This document shows, piece by piece, positions 37,064 to 45,823 of a stretch of DNA of 61,212 nt. Below the pieces are notes generated by a model, which made no database searches, was not told the origin of the DNA, and worked only from the letters and a program-made list of their open reading frames with translations. The DNA is from an uncultured Rhodospirillales bacterium (GTDB lineage Bacteria; Pseudomonadota; Alphaproteobacteria; Azospirillales; Azospirillaceae). Numbering within the stretch: position 1 is the first letter of the stretch; every line of letters begins with the position of its first letter. The translations under genes and the position numbers were made by a program. The stretch is from NCBI GenBank assembly GCA_903927615.1, contig CAIYNU010000018.1:1-61212 (forward strand), in the 5' to 3' direction.

Positions 37064-37866
37064 CCCCCGCCCTGACCCTGACCTGGGAGACATCGCCCTG
37101 GCTGATGCGCTGGCCGGGGCGGTCGCTGCCGGCGGTGCGTGTGCTGTGTTGTCCCAATGCCGGGGCCGGACCGTCGGTGTTTCGCGCGCTGGCCACCACG
37201 TTGCCGGGCGTCGCCGATGTTTGGGCCTGCCATCTGCCGGGCCGCGAAACCCGGCTGAACGAAGCCCCGCCCTCGGACCTTGACGCGGTGGCCGATGCGG
37301 TGGCGGCGGCCTGCCCGGTTCTCGACGGCCTGCCGCTGGTGCTGTTCGGGCACAGCATGGGGGCGCTGCTGGCCTTTGAACTGGCGCACCGGTTGCGGAC
37401 GGCCGCGGGCCGACCGCCGGTCGCGTTGGTGGTCGCGGGGTCCCGACCGCCCCGGGCCGCCGGCAGCTCCGGCAACGCGCCGTCGTGTGCCCTGTCCGAT
37501 GCCGGGTTGCAGGATCTGCTTTGCGCTTATGATCCCGGAAATGCCATGGTCGCGGCACAACCGGACCTATTCCGCCTGCTGGCCCCGACCCTGAAAGCCG
37601 ACATCGCCATGCTGCGGCGCTACCGAATGCGCGCGCGGCCGCCGCTCGACTGCCCGGTTCATGTCTGGGGTGGAACCGACGACCCGTTCGTGCCGGTTTC
37701 CGGGCTGGAAGGATGGCGGGAGACCACCACCGGGGAAACCCACTGCCTGGCCTTCCCCGGCGGCCACTTTTTTCTGTTCCGGGAGTCCCAAGCGGCGGTG
37801 GTCACGGCGTTCGGACGGGTCCTGCGCTCGGCGTACCGCCCGGGCCCGCCCCGGTACGCCAAGTGA
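37060..37866 (+). CDS. Type II thioesterase
   Basis: GTG 37060 overlaps the PKS stop (GTGA), so translation is coupled. The 268-aa alpha/beta hydrolase starts its fold with LCCPNAGAGPSVFRALA and has the nucleophile motif FGHSMGALLAFE, the acid in WGGTDDPFVP and the His in FPGGHFFLF. This is the standard layout of editing thioesterases of PKS and NRPS systems, which clear stalled acyl groups from carrier proteins. Unlike the TE domain fused to the PKS, it keeps the normal Ser. It acts in the cytoplasm on the ACPs of this cluster. Confidence 0.92.
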   Translation: MTPALTLTWETSPWLMRWPGRSLPAVRVLCCPNAGAGPSVFRALATTLPGVADVWACHLPGRETRLNEAPPSDLDAVADAVAAACPVLDGLPLVLFGHSMGALLAFELAHRLRTAAGRPPVALVVAGSRPPRAAGSSGNAPSCALSDAGLQDLLCAYDPGNAMVAAQPDLFRLLAPTLKADIAMLRRYRMRARPPLDCPVHVWGGTDDPFVPVSGLEGWRETTTGETHCLAFPGGHFFLFRESQAAVVTAFGRVLRSAYRPGPPRYAK

Positions 37867-38777
37867 TCCCGGCAAGCCCTAAGAATGACCCCTCGCCGGT
37901 CACCGACCGCGACGGCGGTCGCGTGCCCCCATGGGCGCGAAGCCAAGGGCGCGGATGCGCCCGGTTGGAAGTCTGGATCGTGACGCCCAGCCGGTTTCGT
38001 CCGCTGTCCGGGCTGCTGGCCGACTGCCTTGGCGCGGACGAACGGCGCCGCCGCGATGCGTTTGCCAGCCGGCTGCTGGCCGACCGTTTCACGATTCGCC
38101 GGGCCTGGTTGCGCCAGATTCTGTCGTGCCGCCTGAACGTCGCGCCCGCCGCGCTGGCGTTTGAAGCGGAGCCGGATGGCAAGCCACGGCTGGCCACGGG
38201 GCAAGCCGACGACCTGCACTTCAACCTATCCCATTCGGGCGACTGTGCCGTCATTGCGGTCAACACCGGCGCGCCGGTCGGGGTGGATGTCGAAGCGATC
38301 ACGCCAGGCCTGGACCCGGCGCGTCTGGCGGCGGCAACCCTGGCGCCGGACGAACTGATGGTCTGGCGGTCTTTACCCCCGTCCCAGCGCCCGTCGGCGT
38401 TTTTGCACAGCTGGACCGGGAAGGAAGCCGTGCTGAAGGCCTTCGGTTGGCCGTTGGAGCCTCACCGGCTGCCCGGGATTTCCGTGCTTTGGCCCGGCTG
38501 TGACCTCCAGGCCGCGGCGACCTGGCGCGTGCTGACGGTCGCGCGGCCCCGTACCGGTCGCGCCGTGGTGGCGTTGCGGACGGTCGATATCGGTTCCGGC
38601 TACCTCGCGGCCCTGGCGATTCCCGCGATCACCACGTTCCCTGACATCACCATCGTCACCGCGGCCGCTTGGCCGCGGTTCCGGACTGACCATGAGGCAC
38701 GAAATGGCGAATGCATTACTGTTGAGCGGTGGCGCCCCCAACATGACGTTTATGGCGGGCGGTCTTCTGGCGCTTGA
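37863..38777 (+). CDS. Sfp-type 4'-phosphopantetheinyl transferase
   Basis: GTG 37863 overlaps the thioesterase stop by 4 nt. After a non-conserved 35-residue leader the 304-aa protein shows LLADRFTIRRAWLRQIL, FNLSHSGDCAVIAV, VGVDVEAI (magnesium-binding Asp and Glu) and FLHSWTGKEAVLKAFGWPL, the WTxKEAxxK signature of the Sfp group. It transfers phosphopantetheine from CoA to the Ser of the discrete ACP and of the PKS ACP domain. Family similarity ends near GYLAALAI; the last 50 residues are an extra tail that overlaps the patatin gene by 74 nt, possibly the result of a lost earlier stop. Confidence 0.92.
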   Translation: MIPASPKNDPSPVTDRDGGRVPPWARSQGRGCARLEVWIVTPSRFRPLSGLLADCLGADERRRRDAFASRLLADRFTIRRAWLRQILSCRLNVAPAALAFEAEPDGKPRLATGQADDLHFNLSHSGDCAVIAVNTGAPVGVDVEAITPGLDPARLAAATLAPDELMVWRSLPPSQRPSAFLHSWTGKEAVLKAFGWPLEPHRLPGISVLWPGCDLQAAATWRVLTVARPRTGRAVVALRTVDIGSGYLAALAIPAITTFPDITIVTAAAWPRFRTDHEARNGECITVERWRPQHDVYGGRSSGA

Positions 38778-39828
38778 CGAGATGGGCGTCGAGTTCGACG
38801 TCGTCTCAACTTCGGGCGCCGGTATGCTGATCGGCCTGCTCTACGCCGCACCCCCCGGCACCGGCTGCCTCCGGTGCCAACGGCGTCGGGCGCTGGAAAG
38901 CTCCCTGGATATGTTCGTGGATACGCGCATCTACCGTTTCATGGATGAAGTCTGGCACTACCCGGTGGGTTACAAGGCTTTTTTCAAAATCGGGGGCGGC
39001 GCCAAACGCTACACCAGCCTGATGCAGCGCATGCCCGAGGTTCGGATGCCGACCCGGTCGGGCACCCGATTCGTCAATGACGCGATAAAATACTGGCAAA
39101 GCGTCTTTTGCCCGACGACCCTCGGACCCTGGAGCCGGGGTTTCTGTCAGCCCACTCCGATCGCCAATAACATGGTCGATTTCAAGAAATTGCGAAAGTA
39201 TCCGGGTGAATTCTTCATCAATGCCTATTGCCTGGAGACCCACGAAATCGAACTCTTTAACAAAAAAGTGATCACGCCGGGCCATTTCCAAGCCGCGATG
39301 GCCATGCCTTATATTTACGCCCCGTTCCGGCTGAATGGAAAAACCTATATCGAGGGCTCGGCCGTCGATACCATTTGTTTCGAGGGGGTCATGAGATACC
39401 TCTACGATCCCGATCTGTCGGTGCCTGAACTGACCCTGCCGCACGGTAAAGTTGTTCCTGCCCGTTACCGGCAACGACCCGATCGCCCGAAGATCGACAC
39501 GATGGTGCTGTTTAACGTGATCGGACACGAACAACTGATCCGCAAGCCGCGCAATCTGTTGGATGCTCAGGGACAGGCCATCATCGTGCCGTTAGTCGCA
39601 TTGACCAAGGATGACGTCACCATATTTAGGACACTTTATCTTCCGCTCTATCAAATGGCGAATCCCGATCTGCGGTTGCTCCAGGTCCCGATGACGCTGA
39701 CCCAGCACCAATGGAACCACGCGCTCGACTGGTCCTATGCCAACGGCCGGCGACTGTTCGAACTTGGGTATCAGCAAGGGATGCGATTCTTCGAACAACA
39801 CCAAGACCGACTGATGAACGGAGCGTAA
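38704..39828 (+). CDS. Patatin-like protein with divergent catalytic motifs
   Basis: ATG 38704 has GAGG upstream and gives MANALLLSGGAPNMTFMAGG; an in-frame ATG 12 nt earlier is possible. The 374-aa protein follows the patatin fold: a Gly-rich oxyanion loop (SGGAPN), a nucleophile elbow VVSTSGAGML (usual GTSAG), and IEGSAVDTI where the catalytic D-G-G/A is expected. Here that motif reads E-G-S, so the dyad Asp is replaced or shifted. It may still hydrolyse lipids weakly or release the product. It starts inside the transferase gene and seems to be the last gene of the polyketide operon. By inference it processes or exports the lipid-like product. Confidence 0.8.
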   Translation: MANALLLSGGAPNMTFMAGGLLALDEMGVEFDVVSTSGAGMLIGLLYAAPPGTGCLRCQRRRALESSLDMFVDTRIYRFMDEVWHYPVGYKAFFKIGGGAKRYTSLMQRMPEVRMPTRSGTRFVNDAIKYWQSVFCPTTLGPWSRGFCQPTPIANNMVDFKKLRKYPGEFFINAYCLETHEIELFNKKVITPGHFQAAMAMPYIYAPFRLNGKTYIEGSAVDTICFEGVMRYLYDPDLSVPELTLPHGKVVPARYRQRPDRPKIDTMVLFNVIGHEQLIRKPRNLLDAQGQAIIVPLVALTKDDVTIFRTLYLPLYQMANPDLRLLQVPMTLTQHQWNHALDWSYANGRRLFELGYQQGMRFFEQHQDRLMNGA

Positions 39829-40169
39829 CACCCGGTTTTGCTTTGGCTCCTGTCTGCTGGAATACCATCATAAGCAAGGAGCGTTCTGAATCGGCGCGAG
39901 TGTTCTGAAATTGTGATAAAGGCCACAATGGAGGCCTCGCCTAACCCGCCGCGGGGCGGTATCCAGACACCGACAATAAAATACCGTGACAAGATTCAAC
40001 CCGCATGCTACGTTAAAGCTGCAAATTTCGGTTGTGCGGTGGTTGGTTGGCGCCACACTCGCCGAGTGTGATTGTGAAGGATGTCGTTTCGCGGAAAGAG
40101 GCCGCCAGAGTAGCGGTTTGCCGGGCGGCCGCTTTCTCATGGGGACCGATGGCAGAAGCGGAGTCTGAA
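39829..40169. other. Intergenic region before the Cache protein
   Basis: About 340 bp without a gene. It holds a 17-bp palindrome, CACACTCG-C-CGAGTGTG (40054-40070), which could be an operator for the chemotaxis pair downstream. No clear -35/-10 pair was identified. Confidence 0.45.
40054..40070. promoter_or_regulatory. 17-bp palindrome, possible operator
   Basis: CACACTCG-C-CGAGTGTG has perfect 8-bp arms around one base, about 100 bp upstream of the Cache-protein start. The single-base centre disfavours a hairpin loop and favours a dimeric protein site. No regulator gene is adjacent. Confidence 0.35.
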
Positions 40170-40652
40170 ATGGCGAATCTTTGGGTGGGACGTAGGGCGT
40201 TTGCGGTTGGCTTACTCGCCCTCATGATCGGACTGGTGGGGAGTTTCGGCGCCCGGGCAGAGGACTCGGGAACGCTGGACGAGGCGCAGGCCCTGCTGCA
40301 AAAAGCGGTTGCCGAGATCAAAGCGGTGGGCAAGGAGGCGGCCTTCGCCAAGTTCAACAGCCATGAAGGCGGATTTATTGAAAAAGATTTGTACGTCTTC
40401 GTCTTCGGCCTGGACGGTATGACCCTGGCCCATGGCGGCAACCCATCAATGGTGGGGCGCAACTTGGCGGGATTGAAGGATGTCGACGGTAAGCCGTTCA
40501 TGCAGGATATGATGGATCTGGCCAAGAATGCCGGCGGCGGCATCACCAACTACAAATGGCTTGATCCCAAGACGAAAAAAATCGAGGCCAAACGGAGTTA
40601 CATTGTCCGTATTGACGATTATTTCGTTGGGGTCGGAGCGTACGTCAGATAA
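40170..40652 (+). CDS. Exported single-Cache-domain sensor protein
   Basis: ATG 40170 has GGAG seven bases upstream and starts a clean signal peptide (MANLWVGRRAFAVGLLALMIGLVG...ARA); an ATG 21 nt earlier is less likely. The mature 130 residues form a sCache_2-type ligand-binding domain: LLQKAVAEIKAVGKEAAF, DLYVFVFGLDGMTLAHGGNP, GKPFMQDMMDLAKN, GGGITNYKW and YIVRIDDYFVGVGAYV. There is no membrane anchor or output domain, so it is a soluble periplasmic Cache protein. It lies just upstream of an MCP, which suggests it presents a ligand, perhaps a small organic acid, to that receptor. The pairing is inferred from the neighbourhood. Confidence 0.85.
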   Translation: MANLWVGRRAFAVGLLALMIGLVGSFGARAEDSGTLDEAQALLQKAVAEIKAVGKEAAFAKFNSHEGGFIEKDLYVFVFGLDGMTLAHGGNPSMVGRNLAGLKDVDGKPFMQDMMDLAKNAGGGITNYKWLDPKTKKIEAKRSYIVRIDDYFVGVGAYVR

Positions 40653-40695
40653 AGATCCGATGAGATTGGCGAGGCCTTCGGCCTGGTTGGTTAGC

Positions 40696-40722
40696 CTGCC
40701 CGATATTTGAAATATCGGGCAG
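40696..40722. terminator. Perfect 13-bp-arm hairpin between Cache gene and MCP
   Basis: CTGCCCGATATTT-G-AAATATCGGGCAG lies 44 nt after the Cache stop and 54 nt before the MCP start. It has no trailing T run, though TTTT follows a few bases later. It may attenuate read-through or stabilise the upstream mRNA, giving unequal levels of the two proteins. Confidence 0.6.
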
Positions 40723-40775
40723 CGCCGACTTTTCGGTTCTTGAGACTGTCACGTCATGCCGGAAGAGGAAGCCCG

Positions 40776-42491
40776 ATGACATGCACGTTTCGGAAATTAT
40801 CGATCAGGAATCTCGGCATTGCCATAAAGATTTCATTGCCCTTGATCATCTTCGGAATTTTCTTTCTGGTGCTTGCGGTGACGACGGTTTCGTCCCTCTC
40901 CGGGATCGAAAAGCAGTTCGTCGCTCTCGATCGCGACGCCTTCCAACTCCAGAATCGATCGGCGAGTGGTATTCGGGCCTTGCAAAGCTTCCACGTCAGT
41001 TTGTTCAATCTGGTCCTGGTGGGCGCTACGGAGAGCGATGTAACGAAACTGCAAAAAACCGCCGCAGTGGTTGAAGGGGAACAGGCAAAGCTCCGGGCTC
41101 AATTCGACGACATCGCTCAGGCCATTCGGGAACGAGATGGGATTAAAGATATCGGTGAAGCGTTCGGGCGAACGCAAAAGAAATATGACGAAAATGTTAG
41201 CAACGTCATATCGCTCGTGACCATCGATGCGACCACAGCCATGGCGATATTGGTCAGTGGTCAACAGGCATACGAAGATCTGCTCGGCGCCATTGATCGC
41301 TTGCGGATCGTTTCCGAGGAGAACTGGCGGCAGGCGTCAACCGAAACAAGTTCTGTTATTCATTTATCGCGTCAGGTGATCTGGACCGTTCTCGCTCTCA
41401 GCGTCATTAGCTCCGGTATCGTTGGTTACTGGATCGGCGGTATGCTGATTCGCTCGCTGAAAGAGTTGACCGAGAAAATGGGCCGATTGGCCGCGGGCGA
41501 CTTGACGACCGAGGTGACCGCCACGGATCAGACGGACGAAGTCGGCGCCATGGCGCGGGCGGTCGAGGTGTTCAAACGAAACTCCATCACCGCCGAGCGA
41601 TTGGCCAGCCAGAAACAGCAAGAGGATTTGGCCCGGCAGGCGCGGGTTGACGTGATCGAACGTTTAACGGGACAGTTTGAACATCAAGTGTTCAAAGTGG
41701 TCAACGCGTTGTCCGAGTCATCCGGGGAAATGCAATGTGTTTCCGCTACTCTGGCCACCAACGCGGAGCGCACCAATCAGGAAAGCTGCTCGGTGGCGTC
41801 CGCATCCCAGCAGGCGCTGTCCAACGTCCAGACCGTGGCCGCCGCTGCCGAGCAACTGGCCGCGTCCATCGGCGACATCAGTCATAAGGTGGACCACTCG
41901 CACAAAGTTTCGGAACGTGCGGTGGCGGGGGCCTCCCATGCCAGCGAAGTGATCACGGGGTTGGCGTCGGCTGCGCAGCGCATCGGCAAAGTTGTCAGTC
42001 TGATCAATAGTATTGCCGGCCAAACCAATTTGCTCGCGCTCAACGCCACCATCGAAGCGGCACGAGCCGGCGAAGCCGGCAAAGGGTTCGCGGTGGTCGC
42101 TTCGGAAGTGAAAGCACTGGCCAATCAGACCGCCAAGGCGACCGAAGAAATCACGGCCCAGGTCAACGCCATCCAGGGCGCAACCGAGCAAGCGGTTAAC
42201 GCGATCACCGAGACCGCCCGGACCATTAACGAAATCACGGCCATTACCGCAATGGTTGCGGCCGCGATGGAGGAACAGGGCGTCGCGACCAACCAGATTT
42301 CCGCCCACGCCCAGGATGCCGCCAACGAATCCCGTGTCGTGGCCAACAGCATTTCGGTGGTCACCGAAGCCGCCACGACAACAGGAACCGATGCCGGACG
42401 GGTTCGCTCTTTTTCGGATGTATTGGCGCAGAAATCCGATGAGTTACGTCGAGAGGTGGAGACGTTTCTCATTCACGTGAAGAGAGCGTGA
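40776..42491 (+). CDS. Methyl-accepting chemotaxis protein
   Basis: ATG 40776 follows an AGAGGAA site. The 571-aa receptor has TM1 (about 13-36, [20 protein letters not shown]), a helical periplasmic domain with a four-helix-bundle look, TM2 (about 205-230, [19 protein letters not shown]), a HAMP domain ending in [15 protein letters not shown], and the cytoplasmic signalling domain with the strictly conserved hairpin tip [23 protein letters not shown] in the region 410-440. It should couple to CheA/CheW and control flagellar motion. No CheB/CheR-binding pentapeptide is seen at the C-terminus. The preceding gene codes for a periplasmic Cache protein that may feed it a signal. Confidence 0.93.
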   Translation: MTCTFRKLSIRNLGIAIKISLPLIIFGIFFLVLAVTTVSSLSGIEKQFVALDRDAFQLQNRSASGIRALQSFHVSLFNLVLVGATESDVTKLQKTAAVVEGEQAKLRAQFDDIAQAIRERDGIKDIGEAFGRTQKKYDENVSNVISLVTIDATTAMAILVSGQQAYEDLLGAIDRLRIVSEENWRQASTETSSVIHLSRQVIWTVLALSVISSGIVGYWIGGMLIRSLKELTEKMGRLAAGDLTTEVTATDQTDEVGAMARAVEVFKRNSITAERLASQKQQEDLARQARVDVIERLTGQFEHQVFKVVNALSESSGEMQCVSATLATNAERTNQESCSVASASQQALSNVQTVAAAAEQLAASIGDISHKVDHSHKVSERAVAGASHASEVITGLASAAQRIGKVVSLINSIAGQTNLLALNATIEAARAGEAGKGFAVVASEVKALANQTAKATEEITAQVNAIQGATEQAVNAITETARTINEITAITAMVAAAMEEQGVATNQISAHAQDAANESRVVANSISVVTEAATTTGTDAGRVRSFSDVLAQKSDELRREVETFLIHVKRA

Positions 42492-42910
42492 CAAGGGAAT
42501 CCGTCTGATTGACCGCGTCGGCTCAAAAGGGGGCGCGCGAAAGGGCGGGGTAAAGCCCTGTTGTTCTCTTGATGGACCGGTCCGGGCTGGCGCCTCATAC
42601 TCCCGGACGGAGCCGGGGTGGACCAGGGTCGGTTTTAACCAGGATTCGTGTCGGCGGCTGGCAGGTTTTCGATAGATATGGCGACCCTTCCTACTGTGAT
42701 ATGCAATCGTGCTTAGAATAGCGGCGGGAGGCTTTGGCGATTCGGGACGGGGTGATAGGATTTGACAACCCCCAGGACGGACATTACGCTTCCGGACGTC
42801 CGGACGACTGTCGGTCCCCGACCGGGACTTCAGGTCCCGAACGCATCTCAGGAACGGGTGCCGTCATGCCCGGGTACCGACATTATGGATAACCACAGGG
42901 GGGCTCGTCG
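42492..42910. other. Intergenic region, nothing recognised
   Basis: About 420 bp of GC-rich sequence between the MCP and the Pvc16-like gene. A short open frame inside it overlaps the next gene and has no protein character. No hairpin terminator or operator stood out. Confidence 0.4.
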
Positions 42911-43480
42911 ATGGACCCGATTCGCAACATTCTTGAAATCATCCGGTTTATGGCAAACGCACACCTGAATGTTGCGGAACCGCGCGTGGAAGACTGGGTG
43001 GCGTTGACCAGTGTCGTCGGCCCGGATGGCGCGATCAACCCGGCGGCCAAAGAAAAAATCGTACTAATGCTCTATAATCTGACCCAGGGAAGTATCGTCA
43101 GCGCCGATCATCCGCAACGCTGGCAACGGCCCAGTGATGCCATGGTCACGCCGCCGCTTTATATCGATCTTCATGTCGTCTTTATGGCTAATTTCTCGGT
43201 CGATCAGTATTCGACGGGATTGACGGCGCTGTCCAAAATTGTGTCTTACTTTCAGCAGAATCCATACTTGACCAGAGACAACGCCCGCGAGCTTGATCCC
43301 ACCATCGACCGAATCAGCTTTGAATTCGCCAGCCTCAGTCCGGCGGACGTGCATCACGTCATGAATATGCTCGGAACCAAGTATGTCCCGAGCGCCTTTT
43401 ATAAGCTGCGGATGATTTCCTACCGCTCGACCGTGATTCCGTCGGTGGGCCTCCCCACGGCCGTCCGCGACAGCGTCTAG
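42911..43480 (+). CDS. Orphan DUF4255 / Pvc16-like protein
   Basis: ATG 42911 follows a CAGGGGGG stretch. The 189-aa protein fits the N-terminal domain of Pvc16-type proteins: EKIVLMLYNLTQGSIVSAD early, a central PPLYIDLHVVFMANF (the usual PPL-x-L-x-Y signature), ALSKIVSYFQQNPYLT, and a late FYKLRMISYRSTVI strand. In extracellular contractile injection systems this family caps or terminates the tail tube and sheath. No sheath, tube, baseplate or AAA gene lies near it here, so it is an orphan or serves components encoded elsewhere. The uncharacterised large-protein operon at 1.2-13.5 kb is a possible but unproven partner. Confidence 0.75.
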   Translation: MDPIRNILEIIRFMANAHLNVAEPRVEDWVALTSVVGPDGAINPAAKEKIVLMLYNLTQGSIVSADHPQRWQRPSDAMVTPPLYIDLHVVFMANFSVDQYSTGLTALSKIVSYFQQNPYLTRDNARELDPTIDRISFEFASLSPADVHHVMNMLGTKYVPSAFYKLRMISYRSTVIPSVGLPTAVRDSV

Positions 43481-43782
43481 GCCTCGTCCGCGCGCGCGCC
43501 GAAGGGCGTTTTCTCCCGGGAAATACCGTTTTGGACCCGCGGGACGATGGTTGTGGCCGCCCCTTCCAGCGCGATCAGCGCGACCTTGGCCCAAGGCCCG
43601 GGCCGGGCGCCGGTGCTGCGGTCCAAGCCGCACCGCGCGCCCCACTGTCCTGTGGCCGCCGCAGTGGACAGGGTCGCGCCGCCAGGGCATCGTGACGAAA
43701 GAACCTGGGGTGTGGCTCACCAACCGGGGTATGATTGTTGTCGATCAAGGGTCTCGGTGACCGTGTGCGTGGAGACGGGACA
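43481..43782. other. Intergenic region, nothing recognised
   Basis: About 300 bp of GC-rich sequence. Open frames on both strands lack protein-like composition. It must hold the promoter of the Rpn gene that follows. Confidence 0.4.
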
Positions 43783-44817
43783 ATGACGCGGCGCCCAATG
43801 ATGGTCAGGACGAGACGCCGACCGGTCGTCCGCGACGGCTCGGATTCCTTGTATCATCAGCTATTTTCCCACCCGCTCTTGGTTGAGGAGGTGGTCCGCG
43901 CGTTCGTGTCCGAGGCTATGGCCGTCGGTCTTGACTTCAGCAAGATGGAGCGGGTCAACGCCACGTTTCACGGCCGTCGGGGCCGGCGCCGCGAGGGGGA
44001 CGTGATCTGGCGGCTGCCGACTGGCGAAGGCGTCGACATCTATCTGTATTTGCTCTTGGAATTCCAATCGCAATGCGATTGGTGGATGTCGGTGCGAACT
44101 CAGGTTTACGAGGGCTTACTGTGGCAGCACGTCATCGCCGAGAAGAAGCTAAAGGCCAAGGATCGCCTTCCCCCGGTCCTGCTGCTCGTCCTTTACAACG
44201 GCGAGAAACGCTGGAGCGCACCCACCGCGGTTGCCGAACTGATCGCCCTGCCGTCCGATTCGCCGCTCTGGCCTTTTCAGCCCCAAGCCCGCTAACATGT
44301 CCTGGACATGGGGGCCTTTCCCGGCGATGAGCTGGTGCGCCGGAACAGTCTGGCGGCGCTGCTGTTCCGTCTGGAGCAGCGCTATGAAGCGGACGACTTC
44401 GACACCCTGATCTCAGAGGTGATCAACTGGTTTCGGCAGCATCCGGATTACCCCGACCTGAAGGCCTTGTTCACCGAATTGGTCGGGCAGGCGATCAAAG
44501 GATTGGACCCGGCGGTACAGTTGCCCAACGATCTGATGGAGATGAGGACCATGCTGGCAACGCAAGGCGAAACGTGGAGGCGGAAGTGGATAGCCGAGGG
44601 CGAAGCCAGGGGCGAAGCCAGGGGCGAAGCCAGGGGTGAAGCCAGGGGCAAGGCCGAGTTGTTCCTCCGCCTGCTTCGTCGGCGCCACCAGACACTCCCC
44701 GCAGGCCTTGAGGATCGTGTGCGTGCCGCCGGCAGCGACCAGTTGGACGAATGGAGCGAGCGCTTTGCCGATGGCAAGTCGCTGGCCGAAATCTTCGACG
44801 CCGATCCGACGCACTGA
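43783..44817 (+). pseudogene. Rpn-family nuclease gene interrupted by in-frame TAA
   Basis: The first part (ATG 43783, GGAG upstream) carries the PD-(D/E)XK-type domain: SLYHQLFSHPLLVEEVVRAF, GEGVDIYLYLLLEFQSQCDWW and PVLLLVLYNG. It ends at TAA 44293-44295 after FQPQAR. The same frame resumes at once as HVLDMGAFPGDELVRRNSLAALLF and runs to 44817, which is how intact relatives continue (usually with Tyr at the stop position). One base change therefore explains the stop. Reinitiation at ATG 44308 could still give the C-terminal half. That half has a GEAR repeat and ends ERFADGKSLAEIF, like the other Rpn copies in this window. It is called a pseudogene, though a two-piece product is conceivable. 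Confidence 0.8.
44599..44646 (+). repeat. Four tandem 12-bp repeats coding Gly-Glu-Ala-Arg
   Basis: The unit GGCGAAGCCAGG is present four times in a row (the last with one change), coding a charged helix in the Rpn C-terminal region. Similar but shorter GEAKGEA runs occur at the same site in the other two Rpn copies, so copy number varies between paralogues. Confidence 0.9.
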
Positions 44818-45313
44818 CTGGGACGATCGCGGAGATCATTCACCGTCCTGCGGAACGCCCGCACTCCCGATCTGATGGACCCGAGTCGGGTGAATCGGTG
44901 GTCGGCGGGCAATCGCGGATTATCGCCATATTATCAGTATGCTGCGTCCGTTCTTGTCCATAAGAGCATCTTATGCGACAAGCGGTTGCAGGCGCAAAAT
45001 GTAAATGTCAGTCCTCTGCCAGTTAGAAATGTCACTTTAGCGTCCTTCCTCTGTGAACGCCGAGGTGCCAAGCGATGGGACTGAGGCCATGAGCACTCTT
45101 TCTTCCGCAACCGAGCGGGTTCCGGTCAGCGCGCTGGAACTCTTGCCGCATCCCTTGCGGCGGAACCGTTGCAGCCCGTCAGCCTTGCCACGGCCAACCA
45201 CCTTCCCGTGGCCGATCCATTCGGAGCTTGAATCACGTTTCGAACCCCCAGAAAAGCTCTTTTCGTCAAAATGAGAACCGCTGATCACACATGCTGCGGT
45301 ATGCGAAATATCG
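44818..45313. other. Gene-poor stretch with mobile-element-like repeats
   Basis: No convincing gene. It contains a bulged inverted repeat at 44953-44982 and two copies of AAATGTCA 24 bp apart (45003 and 45027), which could be the multiple-repeat end of an insertion sequence. The region 45060-45280 is open on both strands but not protein-like. Confidence 0.4.
44953..44982. repeat. Inverted repeat CTTGTC-CATAAGA..TCTTATG-c-GACAAG
   Basis: The arms are 13 bp with a one-base bulge around a 3-nt centre. It may be an integrase or resolvase site or the fused ends of a lost element. It lies in a zone full of transposon remnants. Confidence 0.6.
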
Positions 45314-45823
45314 CTATTCATCCCGCAATGAATGTCCATCTCGTTTTCTATAGGATGATTGAGGCGATTGGGGAGCGAGTTTTAATAGCGAAAAGGACAA
45401 AGAAGACGATAGATGGCCTCTCGGACGTGGCCAGGGCTGCCCTGAGCGTGCTGCAGAAGGATACTCCAACCTTCCTGCTCGACGATGGCGTACACCGCTT
45501 GATGCCGTAACTCCCTTTCCGATTCGGGAATAGTTCAGCGTAAATGCCCGGACTGCAAGCGTGAGAGAAGTCCTGCGATTCTTAGTGTTGTAAATGACTG
45601 TGCATATCTTGCTGATGGTTCCACCTTCCCGGGCAGCAATGTTTCCGAGCGCTTCCCATGCATCCTGGTCCAGCCTGATGCTGGTTCGCCGTTCCGATAT
45701 CCGCAGGTATCGGGAAACCAGCGTCCGAATCGGCGGCTCGTCGATGCATGCGCTATCCCCGCTACCAGGCTCCTCGTTGCGCTCCTCCTCCGCTCCAGGT
45801 GGACCGTTCGGGCATTCAGGCAT
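45314..45823 (-). CDS. Ribbon-helix-helix (RHH_4-like) DNA-binding protein
   Basis: From ATG 45823 there is a 50-residue polar leader, then ERRTSIRLDQDAWEALGNIAAREGGTISKICTVI and TSLTLAVRAFTLNYSRIG, which fits the RHH_4 family of small bacterial regulators. The family normally ends about there; the further 70 residues are Ser/Pro/Arg-rich and may be read-through after loss of the original stop. A 60-codon plus-strand frame (45328-45510) overlaps this tail but has no other support. The start overlaps the stop of a small upstream ORF by 8 nt. Confidence 0.6.
   Translation of the reverse strand: MPECPNGPPGAEEERNEEPGSGDSACIDEPPIRTLVSRYLRISERRTSIRLDQDAWEALGNIAAREGGTISKICTVIYNTKNRRTSLTLAVRAFTLNYSRIGKGVTASSGVRHRRAGRLEYPSAARSGQPWPRPRGHLSSSLSFSLLKLAPQSPQSSYRKRDGHSLRDE

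Noticed and set aside
42762-42968. Short frame before the Pvc16-like gene
   Set aside because: It overlaps the real start out of frame and shows no conserved features.
45328-45510. 60-codon plus-strand frame opposite the RHH tail
   Set aside because: It looks somewhat protein-like but has no ribosome site, family or neighbour to support it, so it is mentioned only in the RHH entry.
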